Shown here: piece by piece, positions 7,332 to 15,284 of the stretch
Numbering within the stretch: the stretch's first letter is position 1
How the letters are laid out: each line of letters begins with the position of its first letter
Origin: Euryarchaeota archaeon UBA86
Lineage (GTDB): Archaea > Thermoplasmatota > Poseidoniia > Poseidoniales > Thalassarchaeaceae
NCBI GenBank assembly: GCA_002503055.1
Contig: DAQX01000030.1
Location: 1-24,368, forward strand
Direction of reading: 5' to 3'
Length of the DNA stretch: 24,368 bases
Translations under genes and position numbers: made by a program
The notes under the pieces: model-generated
What the model was told of the DNA's origin: nothing
Seen by the model: only the letters and a program-made list of their open reading frames with translations
Databases searched by the model: none

Positions 7332-8054
7332 TCAGCCATGAACCTCACCCGAGGCGCCAAAGCGACCTGCTAGGTTGAGGCAGATTGCGACAATGGGGCC
7401 AATAAGTATTGCAAACATGATTGTACCAAATCCGAATGTTCCGCCCAAAACTAACCACCCTATTGCTAGTACCGTGATTTCAATAGCTCCTCTGACTCTA
7501 GCAATTGGGATGTTTGTGGCTCTTTGTAAGCCGGTCATCCATCCATCTCTGGGGCCCGGTCCTAAATTTGCGGTGAGATAAATGCCGCTACCAATGCCAA
7601 CTAGGATAATCCCGAGTAGGGCCTGGGCTATTGCGAGATATTGGTCCTCAGGAGCGGGGAGGCGTGGCACCATCACTTCGATTGCTGCGGCGATAATTAT
7701 TGCATTGAGTATGGTCCCTATGCCTGGTTTTTCCTTCAATGGAATCCATAGCATTAGGACGAGGACACTGACCAAGAAAGTGGTTTGTCCTACAGTCCAA
7801 TCTATACTGATGGCAATGCCCTCGGCTAAGACTGTCCAGGGTGTGTTACCGATGCCAGCCGCGATGAGGATCGCATCGCCTGTTCCGAACACCCACAAAC
7901 CGATTATGAGAATCACAAGAGTTTTCATTCGTGGTCTGAGAGTCAGAGGGTCTTCTGCACTCCAAATAGTGGTAGGAACCTCCTTTGCGGGACGAAGCAC
8001 TTCCAACAGACCCATGGTCGTGCGAAATACTGGGAGGAAATCAAACCGATGCAT
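7332..8054 (-). CDS. YczE/YitT-like integral membrane protein
   Basis: This 240-residue protein has a roughly 40-residue soluble N-terminus and then several membrane helices (five or six). The core matches the YczE-type family: a helix with FGTGDAILIAAGIGNTPWTVL, then LWIPLKEKPGIGTILNAI, and the conserved TANLGPGPRDGWMTGL segment before a charged loop and GWLVLGGTFGFGT. The biochemical role of this family is not established. It leads the four-gene minus-strand run that includes thrC, so a link to amino-acid transport or homeostasis is possible but unproven. It diverges from the geranylgeranyl-reductase gene, with a 20-bp perfect palindrome between them. Internal ATGs at 8015 and 7928 are alternative starts; the conserved region begins near residue 43. 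Confidence 0.8.
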   Translation of the reverse strand: MHRFDFLPVFRTTMGLLEVLRPAKEVPTTIWSAEDPLTLRPRMKTLVILIIGLWVFGTGDAILIAAGIGNTPWTVLAEGIAISIDWTVGQTTFLVSVLVLMLWIPLKEKPGIGTILNAIIIAAAIEVMVPRLPAPEDQYLAIAQALLGIILVGIGSGIYLTANLGPGPRDGWMTGLQRATNIPIARVRGAIEITVLAIGWLVLGGTFGFGTIMFAILIGPIVAICLNLAGRFGASGEVHG

Positions 8055-8077
8055 AGTTTGAATGGTGGTAGACCCTT

Positions 8078-8097
8078 AGCCTCACCAAGGTGAGGCT
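8078..8097 (+). promoter_or_regulatory. Perfect 9-bp inverted repeat over the GGR ribosome-binding site
   Basis: The arms AGCCTCACC (8078-8086) and GGTGAGGCT (8089-8097) are perfect complements separated by AA, ending on the base before the GTG start at 8098. The right arm contains GGTGA, a good archaeal Shine-Dalgarno match. It could be an RNA hairpin that hides the ribosome-binding site, or a dimeric repressor operator in the short divergent spacer. The sequence alone does not decide between these. Confidence 0.6.
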
Positions 8098-9471
8098 GTG
8101 GAGGCTTGGGAACAACCCATTGAAACGGGCGAGGTGCCGGAAGATGGTTTTCGTTTCGATGTCATCGTGGTCGGAGGGGGGCCTGGAGGGTCTGCTGCTG
8201 CGGCATACAATGCTCTGAATGGGAACAAGGTTCTGTTAGTTGAGAAGGAAGTCTGGCCCAGAGACAAGATATGTGGCGATGCTGTTGGTGGTAAGTCTCT
8301 ATCTCATGTCAAGGAGCTTGGAGTCCTGCCAATGATTCAAGCAACTCCGTATTATCAAGTGGATTCTATTGTATTTGGTAGTGCGAATGGTTCGGAAGTC
8401 AAGGTAATGCTTCCTGAGAAGAGTTACGAAGCGAAGGGTTTGATGTCCGGCTTCGCCCTTCCTAGAGTGCAATTCGATTACATGATGTTCAAGCGGGCTT
8501 GTGAGATTGTTCGAGAGAACGGAGGTTCAGTGATTCAGGGATTCTCGGTCAACGAAGTAATGTCTGAGGAATACGAAGGGGAGCATCGAATTACGGGGGT
8601 TTCTGGGAAGATTGGTAGCAAGCGCTCCGATGGGCCTGAGTTGTCCTTCACCGCTTCAGTCACCGTTGGCGCCGCAGGATACAACTGTCCAGTATCAAGG
8701 AAGATTGTGGAGTTGCATGATGAGCCTCACAAAGACAATGACCATTTTTGCGGAGGATACCGTGAATATTGGGAGAATGTCAAAGGGTTAGAGGGACAAG
8801 TGGGGCCTATTGAGATACACTTCATTGACGAAGTTCTTCCTGGCTATTTCTGGCTCTTCCCGGTCAGAGATGGAGTTGTAAATGTTGGAATTGGGATGTT
8901 AATCTCTGAACAACGAAAGCAGAAAGGGATGAAGAAATCGCTTAAGCAGATACAGAAGTGGGTCATAGAGAGCCATCCTCGGTTCAAGGAGCGTTTTGGG
9001 GAGGCGACTTTGGTCGCCGGTTCAGAGAAGGGTTGGCAACTTCCTTTTGGTTCACCGAGGAAGGATGCCCCGTCCTTCCAGCCCCGGCGTAGTGCAATGG
9101 CGGGAGCAATGGCTGTGGGTGATGCGGCCAGTTTGGTGGATCCGTTTAGTGGAGAAGGGATTGGAAATGCTTTGCTTACAGGTAAATTGACCAGTTCTCA
9201 CTTCGATAAGGAAATTCATTCTGATGGTTTCCCACTCAGTGCTGCCACAGCATACATGGAAGATATGTGGAATGAATTGGGTGGAGAGTTGAGTAATTCG
9301 ACTAAACTGCAGCGTATGATGAAGATGAAGCGGTTGACTAATTGGTTTGTCAAGAAGGCTGCGAAGAAGCCCGAGATTGGTGAGATGATGTCAGAGATGA
9401 TTGCCAGTAAAGAGACTCAGAAGGCTTTGTGGAGTCCTTGGTTCCTGTTCAAGACGTTAGTACTGCCCTGA
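8098..9471 (+). CDS. Geranylgeranyl reductase family flavoprotein
   Basis: This family reduces double bonds of isoprenoid chains; in archaea it saturates the geranylgeranyl chains of ether lipids. The 457-residue product has the FAD dinucleotide fold (VIVVGGGPGGSAAAAY, about 23-37; LLVEK about 46-50). It also has the redox-site WPRDKICGDAVGG (53-65, a variant of PxxCGxG) and the substrate motif GYFWLFPVRDG followed by GIG (from residue 249), matching YxWxFP...GxG. The second FAD motif is GDAASLVDPFSGEGIGNAL. The start is GTG: a stop lies in frame at 8077, and a GGTGA ribosome site lies 4 bases upstream. It heads a plus-strand trio with an HAD phosphatase and a reductase. Quinone or chlorophyll-tail reductases share the family, so the exact substrate is uncertain. 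Confidence 0.88.
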   Translation: MEAWEQPIETGEVPEDGFRFDVIVVGGGPGGSAAAAYNALNGNKVLLVEKEVWPRDKICGDAVGGKSLSHVKELGVLPMIQATPYYQVDSIVFGSANGSEVKVMLPEKSYEAKGLMSGFALPRVQFDYMMFKRACEIVRENGGSVIQGFSVNEVMSEEYEGEHRITGVSGKIGSKRSDGPELSFTASVTVGAAGYNCPVSRKIVELHDEPHKDNDHFCGGYREYWENVKGLEGQVGPIEIHFIDEVLPGYFWLFPVRDGVVNVGIGMLISEQRKQKGMKKSLKQIQKWVIESHPRFKERFGEATLVAGSEKGWQLPFGSPRKDAPSFQPRRSAMAGAMAVGDAASLVDPFSGEGIGNALLTGKLTSSHFDKEIHSDGFPLSAATAYMEDMWNELGGELSNSTKLQRMMKMKRLTNWFVKKAAKKPEIGEMMSEMIASKETQKALWSPWFLFKTLVLP

Positions 9472-9479
9472 GGTGTAGA

Positions 9480-10271
9480 ATGTCAGAATCTTCAACTTCA
9501 TTGGATGGAATCAAAGCCGTGTTCCTAGATCTTGACGGTACAATCTACCTTGGCTCTGATTTAATCGAAGGGGCGGAATCTTTCCTTGAAAGATTGGAGG
9601 AAAGAGGAATCATGAGGTTCTTTCTCTCAAACAATTCCAGCAAATCGGTTAGTCAGTATCTCGAGAAGTTGCAGGCACTAGGCATACCTGCTACTGCAGA
9701 TGAGATTTTGCTTTCTACACACGATCTAATCTCGTGGCTTGCTGAGAATGGAATTAATCAGGCTTACTTGGTTGGAACAGATGGTATGAGGGAGATGTTG
9801 GAATCTGTTGGAGTTAGTACTGATTCGGATGAGCCTCAGTATGTCATCCTCGGTTACGACACCGAGATTACTTACGAGAAACTCAGTACTGCCTCAATTC
9901 ATTTGCACAGAGGGGTCCCTATGGTAGCAAGCCACCCCGATGTTGTTTGTCCTTCTCCAGATGGGGGATTGCCCGATACTGGAGCATATATGGACCTCTT
10001 CGAGGCCACTACAGGTGTACGACCAGAGCATGTCTGTGGTAAGCCGAATGCTGGAATGATATTGCATAAGGTCGAGGAGTTGGGGTTGCGACCAGACCAA
10101 TGCGCCATGGTTGGAGACAGGTTGTACACTGATATTGAAATGGCTGAGAGAGCGGGTGTTCATGGAGTGTTAGTATTGAGTGGTGAGGCCACAATGCAGG
10201 ATCTTGAATCGGCCCCTCAGAATCCATCGATCATTGTCAATTCGGTCGCTGAATTATGTCGAGGAAATTAG
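9480..10271 (+). CDS. HAD-IIA family sugar/phosphate phosphatase (NagD-like)
   Basis: The 263-residue product has all four haloacid-dehalogenase motifs. DLDGTIYLG has nucleophile D17 and acid D19. FFLSNNSS is motif II. CGKPNAGM carries the motif III lysine, and MVGDRLYTDIEMAERAG holds the Mg-binding aspartates. The IIA-type cap (GYDTEITYEKLSTASIHLHRGVPMVASHPD) is typical of NagD, 4-nitrophenylphosphatase and phosphoglycolate phosphatases. These dephosphorylate small sugar or glycerol phosphates; the natural substrate cannot be assigned. The ATG at 9480 is preferred over the upstream frame extension because GAGGTG (9470-9475) lies 4 bases before it and it follows the previous stop by 8 bp. The next gene starts 3 bp after its stop, so the three genes form a likely operon. 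Confidence 0.9.
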   Translation: MSESSTSLDGIKAVFLDLDGTIYLGSDLIEGAESFLERLEERGIMRFFLSNNSSKSVSQYLEKLQALGIPATADEILLSTHDLISWLAENGINQAYLVGTDGMREMLESVGVSTDSDEPQYVILGYDTEITYEKLSTASIHLHRGVPMVASHPDVVCPSPDGGLPDTGAYMDLFEATTGVRPEHVCGKPNAGMILHKVEELGLRPDQCAMVGDRLYTDIEMAERAGVHGVLVLSGEATMQDLESAPQNPSIIVNSVAELCRGN

Positions 10272-10274
10272 GTC

Positions 10275-11303
10275 ATGGCTGAGGATCTTGTTACCGTCAC
10301 CGGAGCAAGCGGTTACATCGGTAGTTATGTTGTTGCCAATTTACTTGCTAGAGGCAGGAATGTCAGGGCTACTGTGAGAGATGTGGATGATTCTGTTAGG
10401 GTCGACCATCTAAAGGAGCTTGAAATTGCTGAAGGAGGGAGTCTTGAGATAGTCGCAATGGACTTGTTTGATGCAGATTCTGTTAATTCTGCTATAGCAG
10501 GATGTACCGACCTCATCCATACTGCAGCTGCTGTCAGGATCAGTGCCAAGGAGCCACAAAGACAGATTGTTGATCCAAGTGTAATTGGTACTCAAAATGT
10601 GGTCGCGGCGATTGACGCTGCCGGAACTGTTGAGAGATTTGTCCACACCTCATCCACAGCGGCAATAAGGCCAATTAATTGGAAGAATGGACAGACATTG
10701 ACTACAGAAACCTGGGCTGATGATGCGACCTTGGAAAATAACCCGTATGGTTTGGCTAAGGTGAGTGCGGAGAGAATTGTTCGAGATTGGCATTCGGATG
10801 GAAATGGTAAACCTAGGATGGTTACGATTCATCCCAGTGTGGTTTTTGGGCCCCCAATGAGTAAGATCCACTTGCGGGGTTCTCTTTCTTTCCTCAATGC
10901 ATTGGTGCAGAGAAAAATTCCGTTATTAATCCCAATGCAAATCAATATCGTCGATGTTAGAGATGTTGCTGAAGCACATGTCAGGGCCTTGACAATGGGT
11001 CAGAATGCGGGTAGATATCTGACTGTTAGTGGAGATATGCAGTTCTCCGAAATTTCGAAGACCCTACGAGAAGAATATCCGGAACTCAAGACCCCTAGGT
11101 TCTCCGTTCCATATCTGATAGCGTTGTTTTTTGGTCCCTTATTCGATAAGCGGATAACATATTCTTGGGCGAAGCAGCATCTGAAGAGGAACCTGTACTG
11201 GGATGCTACACCCGCAGAGCGAGAGTTGGAAATGTCGTGGAAATCCGCTAGAGTTTCGGTGGTTGAGTCCGTTCCGAAAATGATTGAGTTGGGAAAGGTT
11301 TAG
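10275..11303 (+). CDS. NAD(P)-dependent epimerase/reductase, extended SDR family
   Basis: This 342-residue Rossmann enzyme has VTVTGASGYIGSYV (GxxGxxG, about 7-19), a DLF acidic loop near 63, HTAAAV, the serine HTSSTAA (124-130) and the catalytic pair YGLAK (Y158, K162). The VVFGPP loop follows. The layout resembles dihydroflavonol-reductase, cinnamoyl-CoA-reductase and 3-beta-hydroxysteroid dehydrogenase types, which act on alcohol/ketone groups of lipids and secondary metabolites. The C-terminal third includes a hydrophobic stretch (PYLIALFFGPLF) that could touch the membrane. Located behind the geranylgeranyl reductase and phosphatase genes, it may act on an isoprenoid or lipid intermediate (inference). 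Its TAG stop shares bases with the TAA stop of the opposing subtilisin gene. Confidence 0.87.
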   Translation: MAEDLVTVTGASGYIGSYVVANLLARGRNVRATVRDVDDSVRVDHLKELEIAEGGSLEIVAMDLFDADSVNSAIAGCTDLIHTAAAVRISAKEPQRQIVDPSVIGTQNVVAAIDAAGTVERFVHTSSTAAIRPINWKNGQTLTTETWADDATLENNPYGLAKVSAERIVRDWHSDGNGKPRMVTIHPSVVFGPPMSKIHLRGSLSFLNALVQRKIPLLIPMQINIVDVRDVAEAHVRALTMGQNAGRYLTVSGDMQFSEISKTLREEYPELKTPRFSVPYLIALFFGPLFDKRITYSWAKQHLKRNLYWDATPAERELEMSWKSARVSVVESVPKMIELGKV

Positions 11304-13738
11304 TCCTCGATATCTGCTATCATTGTGTCTTCTAATCGATTCCTTAGCCAGAATATAGTAGCCCCGGTTGCTAGGATGACAAATACCAACAATCCTATGA
11401 TGAAAAATGAGGACGATGCTTTCTCAAGAATCGCAGCATTGTCAGCATTATAGGCAGGAATTAGTGTTTCATCGTATACTGGACGAACCATTACCAGATC
11501 GAATGCAGTATCCGCATCGTAGAAGTCGGACGGATGCGCCGGGTCAAGGTCAGAGTACCCATCGAATCTTAGAGGAACTTCGAATACTCTCTCTACACTT
11601 ACATCCAATGTAAGTAGGACATCGAATGTGTAGGGAACTCTTGGCTCCATGAATTCGGATCCTGTCAAAATTCCTGTAATCGGAAGAGAGATTGCGGTCC
11701 CTGATACATCGAACTCTGTCCATTCACCCCAATGTTCTGGTGTAACTTCTAGCACGATGTAAATGGTATCGCCGACCAATGTTCCTTGTCCCTGTGCGTC
11801 ATCATTTCCATCAGACCCCAGATCGACATTTGGTCTAATTTGTGCCACCTGGGCAGTATCCGTGTCCCAGTCTAGAGAGCTGAATGCTATTTGCATCTCA
11901 TAGGTGCCGTTTGGAACCCAGACATAGTGTCTATCATCAGTGGCATAGGTACCGAATGTGCTGGTTGGCCCGTTGTTGAAATGGCTCCATTCTCCTTTCC
12001 ATGCATGTCTTAGTTGGTCGGTTTTCAGGCTCAGACCTCTCATATCCATGATGCCTTCGTAGTGTTCGTATGCATCCCAAACCGTAGCTTCGGGGTGATC
12101 TAGGAATCCGTCCCCATCGGGATCGCGCATGACCTGTAATGTTCGCGCGAGGGCGAGGGCTCTGTCGGTATCCACCAATCCATGACCTACTCTCCAGTCG
12201 TGACACCGGTTGGTGGTGGCGGATATGTGGCACTCTTCTGGGATGTTGTCGCAAGAATCGTCGTCATTTCCTTCCTCGCATGAATTTTTCAGAATTTCAT
12301 AATGTGAAGTCAGTTCTAGTATCAATTCAACTTCATGAACCCTTGATTCGTTTCTCGTGTTCCAATCTTCGAATTGAATTCCCTTTGCTGTCTCATTGAA
12401 GTACAGGCTCTCGCCTTCGTCGTGATCTTCGTATTGGTAGTTAGCTGCTCCTAAGGAAGGGGCGGCGGCGAGAAGTAGAGTTGCGATACCACCGATGTGG
12501 GGTGTGGCCATGCTAGTACCAGAGATTGCCATGTAGTACAAATCTCCTTGAGTTCTAGTGGAGGCATCGATTGCTGTGGCTCTTGGAGCAGTTGCCCAGA
12601 TATTTCGTCCCGGTGCTCCGATGTCTGGCCATGTGTGTTGTTGAGTTTTCCACCCTCTGCTGGAGAAGGATGTCACTGCATTTCCATCATGAGTAAGTGC
12701 TGCTACGGATATTGCAGAGGGAGTGTTTGCGTAGATGTTCGTGCGTAGATCGCTCTCTGACTCGTCTCCATTTCCACCGCTGTTTGATGCTGCGAAAATT
12801 ACGGCAACATCATTCTCAAAAGTTAGCATGTCAGTTAGTATTGTGACTGCGTTTGAGGGGTTGTAGTCTCCGTTTGTGCCCCAAGAATTTGATACGACTC
12901 TGATGTTGTAATCATTCAACCCTGGTCTGCTGTGTTGGTAGGTCCATTCCAAACCCTCAACCGCTGCGAAAATTGAGGCGCCATCACCAGTCCCCAATGC
13001 AACGATTGTTGCTCCCTTTGCTGTACCAAGTCGTCGACCACCAGAGGCATCCCCGTTACCTGCGATTGTGCCCCCAACATGAGTTCCATGTCCGCTTGAT
13101 GTATCAGAGTTGCAATTCGGTGCGTCCACCCAGGCAATGCCAGTCCATTTTGCTGACCAAATCAACTTCTCACCAGTCCATGGCTCTCCACAATCAAAGT
13201 CTGGGTGTTCGCCATCGATTCCTGTATCCAAATCTACAGCAGTGGCGCCCTTACCGTCAAATTCTGACAAAGAAAGGTCTGGTTCTGTTTTGAGAATCCC
13301 ATCTGTTCCAATAATTGCTCGGTGCCAAGCAAGGCTGGCATTTACCCACCTCACGGTTTCGTGCATCATTGATTCTTTGTCATCTTGATCGCCCGGGAGG
13401 TAGAAGTGTTCGATTGGGACATTGAGTTCCATATGCTTGACAATTGAGAAAGTGGAAAGACGCGTCATCTCGGAAGGAGTTCCTGCAATCAAACCACCAT
13501 GTAGAACTGACATCTCCGAAATCAATTTGATTCCTGTTGATTCGAGTCTATTCCAATCTGCATCAGTGGGTTTGTTAGTTAGCTGTACAATGACTTCAAT
13601 TTGGTCTTGTGAATCAAGTTTTGAAACCAATTCGCTACTCATCTTCGATACATCAACTGATGAATTGTGATTGGTGTATGCAAGCGAACCTGACATTGAA
13701 GCAACTAGAGTTACTAACAGCAACGCGGTAAATCGCAC
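11300..13738 (-). CDS. Secreted, membrane-anchored subtilisin-like serine protease (S8)
   Basis: The 812-residue precursor has an N-terminal signal peptide (about 1-20), an I9-like propeptide region (about 45-112), a catalytic domain (about 160-430) and a long C-terminal region. A membrane helix near 777-800 (FFIIGLLVFVILATGATIFWL) is followed by a short charged tail, so the enzyme would face outside, anchored by its C-terminus. Catalytic residues: D171 in DLDTGIDGEHPDFD, H217 in SSGHGTHVGG, S409 in ISGTSMATPHIGG, and oxyanion N319 in AASNSGGNGD. An insert after 430 carries a cysteine-rich, acidic loop. A DPDGDGFLDHPE segment looks like a calcium-binding loop. The start is GTG. An AT-rich patch at 13761-13772 is about 28 bp upstream and may be a weak TATA. 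It probably degrades proteins at the cell surface and converges with the epimerase gene. Confidence 0.94.
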   Translation of the reverse strand: MRFTALLLVTLVASMSGSLAYTNHNSSVDVSKMSSELVSKLDSQDQIEVIVQLTNKPTDADWNRLESTGIKLISEMSVLHGGLIAGTPSEMTRLSTFSIVKHMELNVPIEHFYLPGDQDDKESMMHETVRWVNASLAWHRAIIGTDGILKTEPDLSLSEFDGKGATAVDLDTGIDGEHPDFDCGEPWTGEKLIWSAKWTGIAWVDAPNCNSDTSSGHGTHVGGTIAGNGDASGGRRLGTAKGATIVALGTGDGASIFAAVEGLEWTYQHSRPGLNDYNIRVVSNSWGTNGDYNPSNAVTILTDMLTFENDVAVIFAASNSGGNGDESESDLRTNIYANTPSAISVAALTHDGNAVTSFSSRGWKTQQHTWPDIGAPGRNIWATAPRATAIDASTRTQGDLYYMAISGTSMATPHIGGIATLLLAAAPSLGAANYQYEDHDEGESLYFNETAKGIQFEDWNTRNESRVHEVELILELTSHYEILKNSCEEGNDDDSCDNIPEECHISATTNRCHDWRVGHGLVDTDRALALARTLQVMRDPDGDGFLDHPEATVWDAYEHYEGIMDMRGLSLKTDQLRHAWKGEWSHFNNGPTSTFGTYATDDRHYVWVPNGTYEMQIAFSSLDWDTDTAQVAQIRPNVDLGSDGNDDAQGQGTLVGDTIYIVLEVTPEHWGEWTEFDVSGTAISLPITGILTGSEFMEPRVPYTFDVLLTLDVSVERVFEVPLRFDGYSDLDPAHPSDFYDADTAFDLVMVRPVYDETLIPAYNADNAAILEKASSSFFIIGLLVFVILATGATIFWLRNRLEDTMIADIED

Positions 13739-13829
13739 ATGTGGCCGTCATAGCGATTGGATTTCAACAAAACCCTGTGTTGGATAACAGAACCGTTGAC
13801 CTGATGTATGCGGGTCCTAACCGCGGTTC

Positions 13830-15284
13830 GTGCGCGTAGTGGCCACGATGCTCGTCCTGCTGATGGTTTCAGCACCACTAGGAGGATGCTTTGGAGAGGA
13901 AGAAGTTGTAATCGAAGAGAAAAATGTCTTCGATGAGATATGCCCTCAAGGAATAGCGAATAACACATGGTACCATTACTCCAATGCGACTGATGCGACT
14001 AAGTCTTCTGATGTGTTCAACGGCACCTCAGTTCTAGTTGGAAACAATGCGCCCGCCTGCGCAATTGGTACTTACTATGGGATTGGCTTGACCACATTCG
14101 AGCCGACAATTGGTGTGACATCCTCAGATAATCTGTACATGACAAGTTGGGGCAATGGGGATGCTGGGTCGACGGCGATTGTTCGATGTTCAGGGTTAAT
14201 TGGAATGACGAATGTAAGTGAATATGTCTGCGAAGATGTCTACAGTGTTTTCACTCCAGTTGCTAATAGTAACGATCCGTATGTGTATGTGGATCCTTGG
14301 ACGGATCGAATAATGAAATTCGACATGCATGCGTTGCTGGGGATGACTGTAGAATGGTCGGACAATGAGGGAGGAAGTTGGACTGGTCCTTCTGTGGCTA
14401 CTGGTTGGTCGGTTCAAGACCATCAGACGATTGCTTCCTCGCCTTATCCGGCTCTGTTCCATCCTACCACATGGGTATTCTGCGTCAACGGCAATTATCC
14501 TTACCCTGTTTGCTCCTCGAGTAACGATGGTGGTTTAACTTGGGGGCCAGAAGTTCCTGGAGCGCCTACCAGCTGCAATAGTGGGGGTTTGACTGGACAT
14601 ATTATGGGGTCCGATAACGGTAATTTCTACCGCGGAAATAGAGGTTGTAACGATGGAGAGGGGTATTCGATTTACCGAAGTACCAATGGAGGTTTAACTT
14701 GGACGGAGCACCCATTACCGACGGAAACAACCGGAACTGCGGAGACCTGGAACTTCGAAGAAGCTCAGGTTTACCCTGATTCGGAGAACAATGTCCACGC
14801 GATGTGGATGGGTTCTGATAACATGCCCTATTACTCCTACTCGAGAGACGAGGGGGATACTTGGAGTGTCCCTTTGATGGTGGCTCCACCAATTGGTCTC
14901 AACGGTACTGGTTTCCCGGTGATTACAGCGGGAGGTGGTGGGCAGGTCGCGCTTGGTTATCTCGGTGATTCTGGTGGAGACACATGGAATGGGTACCTTA
15001 CTGTGATTTCTGATGCTTTCAACCCAATGCCTCTGATGACAACGGTTCAGGTAAATGCATGGGGCGATCCTCTTGACACTAGTGCCGATTGTGGATACAA
15101 TAGGTGTGGTGGATTTGGGGATTTCAATGATATCGTCATCGATCAGTATGGGCGAGCGTGGTTCGGTTTGGCGCATAATGTCGGTGGAGAGATCGGTATC
15201 TTCGGTACAATGGCGGTTGGACCGAGTCTGCGGGGCAACGGAACGCTTCCCGAGTTGCCTGTGGGTGGCCCCGGCACTCTCTAG
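13830..15284 (+). CDS. Secreted lipoprotein with Asp-box (BNR/sialidase-like) repeats
   Basis: The start codon is GTG. The N-terminus is a lipoprotein signal: a hydrophobic core and the lipobox LGGC with lipidated-type C20, followed by an acidic stretch (GEEEVVIEE). The mature part is rich in Asn, Gly, Ser, Trp and Tyr and has four Asp-box motifs: SDNEGGSW (177-184), SNDGGLTW (231-238), STNGGLTW (284-291) and SRDEGDTW (338-345). The 53-54-residue spacing fits a beta-propeller of the sialidase/BNR type. Several N-x-S/T sequons and paired cysteines fit an extracellular location. Whether it is a glycosidase or only a binding propeller is unclear: the sialidase arginine triad was not identified. 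It is back to back with the subtilisin gene, so both surface proteins diverge from a 91-bp spacer. Its TAG stop overlaps the opposing LysE stop in CTAG. Confidence 0.86.
   Translation: MRVVATMLVLLMVSAPLGGCFGEEEVVIEEKNVFDEICPQGIANNTWYHYSNATDATKSSDVFNGTSVLVGNNAPACAIGTYYGIGLTTFEPTIGVTSSDNLYMTSWGNGDAGSTAIVRCSGLIGMTNVSEYVCEDVYSVFTPVANSNDPYVYVDPWTDRIMKFDMHALLGMTVEWSDNEGGSWTGPSVATGWSVQDHQTIASSPYPALFHPTTWVFCVNGNYPYPVCSSSNDGGLTWGPEVPGAPTSCNSGGLTGHIMGSDNGNFYRGNRGCNDGEGYSIYRSTNGGLTWTEHPLPTETTGTAETWNFEEAQVYPDSENNVHAMWMGSDNMPYYSYSRDEGDTWSVPLMVAPPIGLNGTGFPVITAGGGGQVALGYLGDSGGDTWNGYLTVISDAFNPMPLMTTVQVNAWGDPLDTSADCGYNRCGGFGDFNDIVIDQYGRAWFGLAHNVGGEIGIFGTMAVGPSLRGNGTLPELPVGGPGTL

Noticed and set aside
7582..8061. 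A 159-codon plus-strand frame opposite the YczE-like gene
   Set aside because: The minus strand encodes a coherent multi-helix protein with family motifs; the plus frame is a hydrophobic mirror of it.
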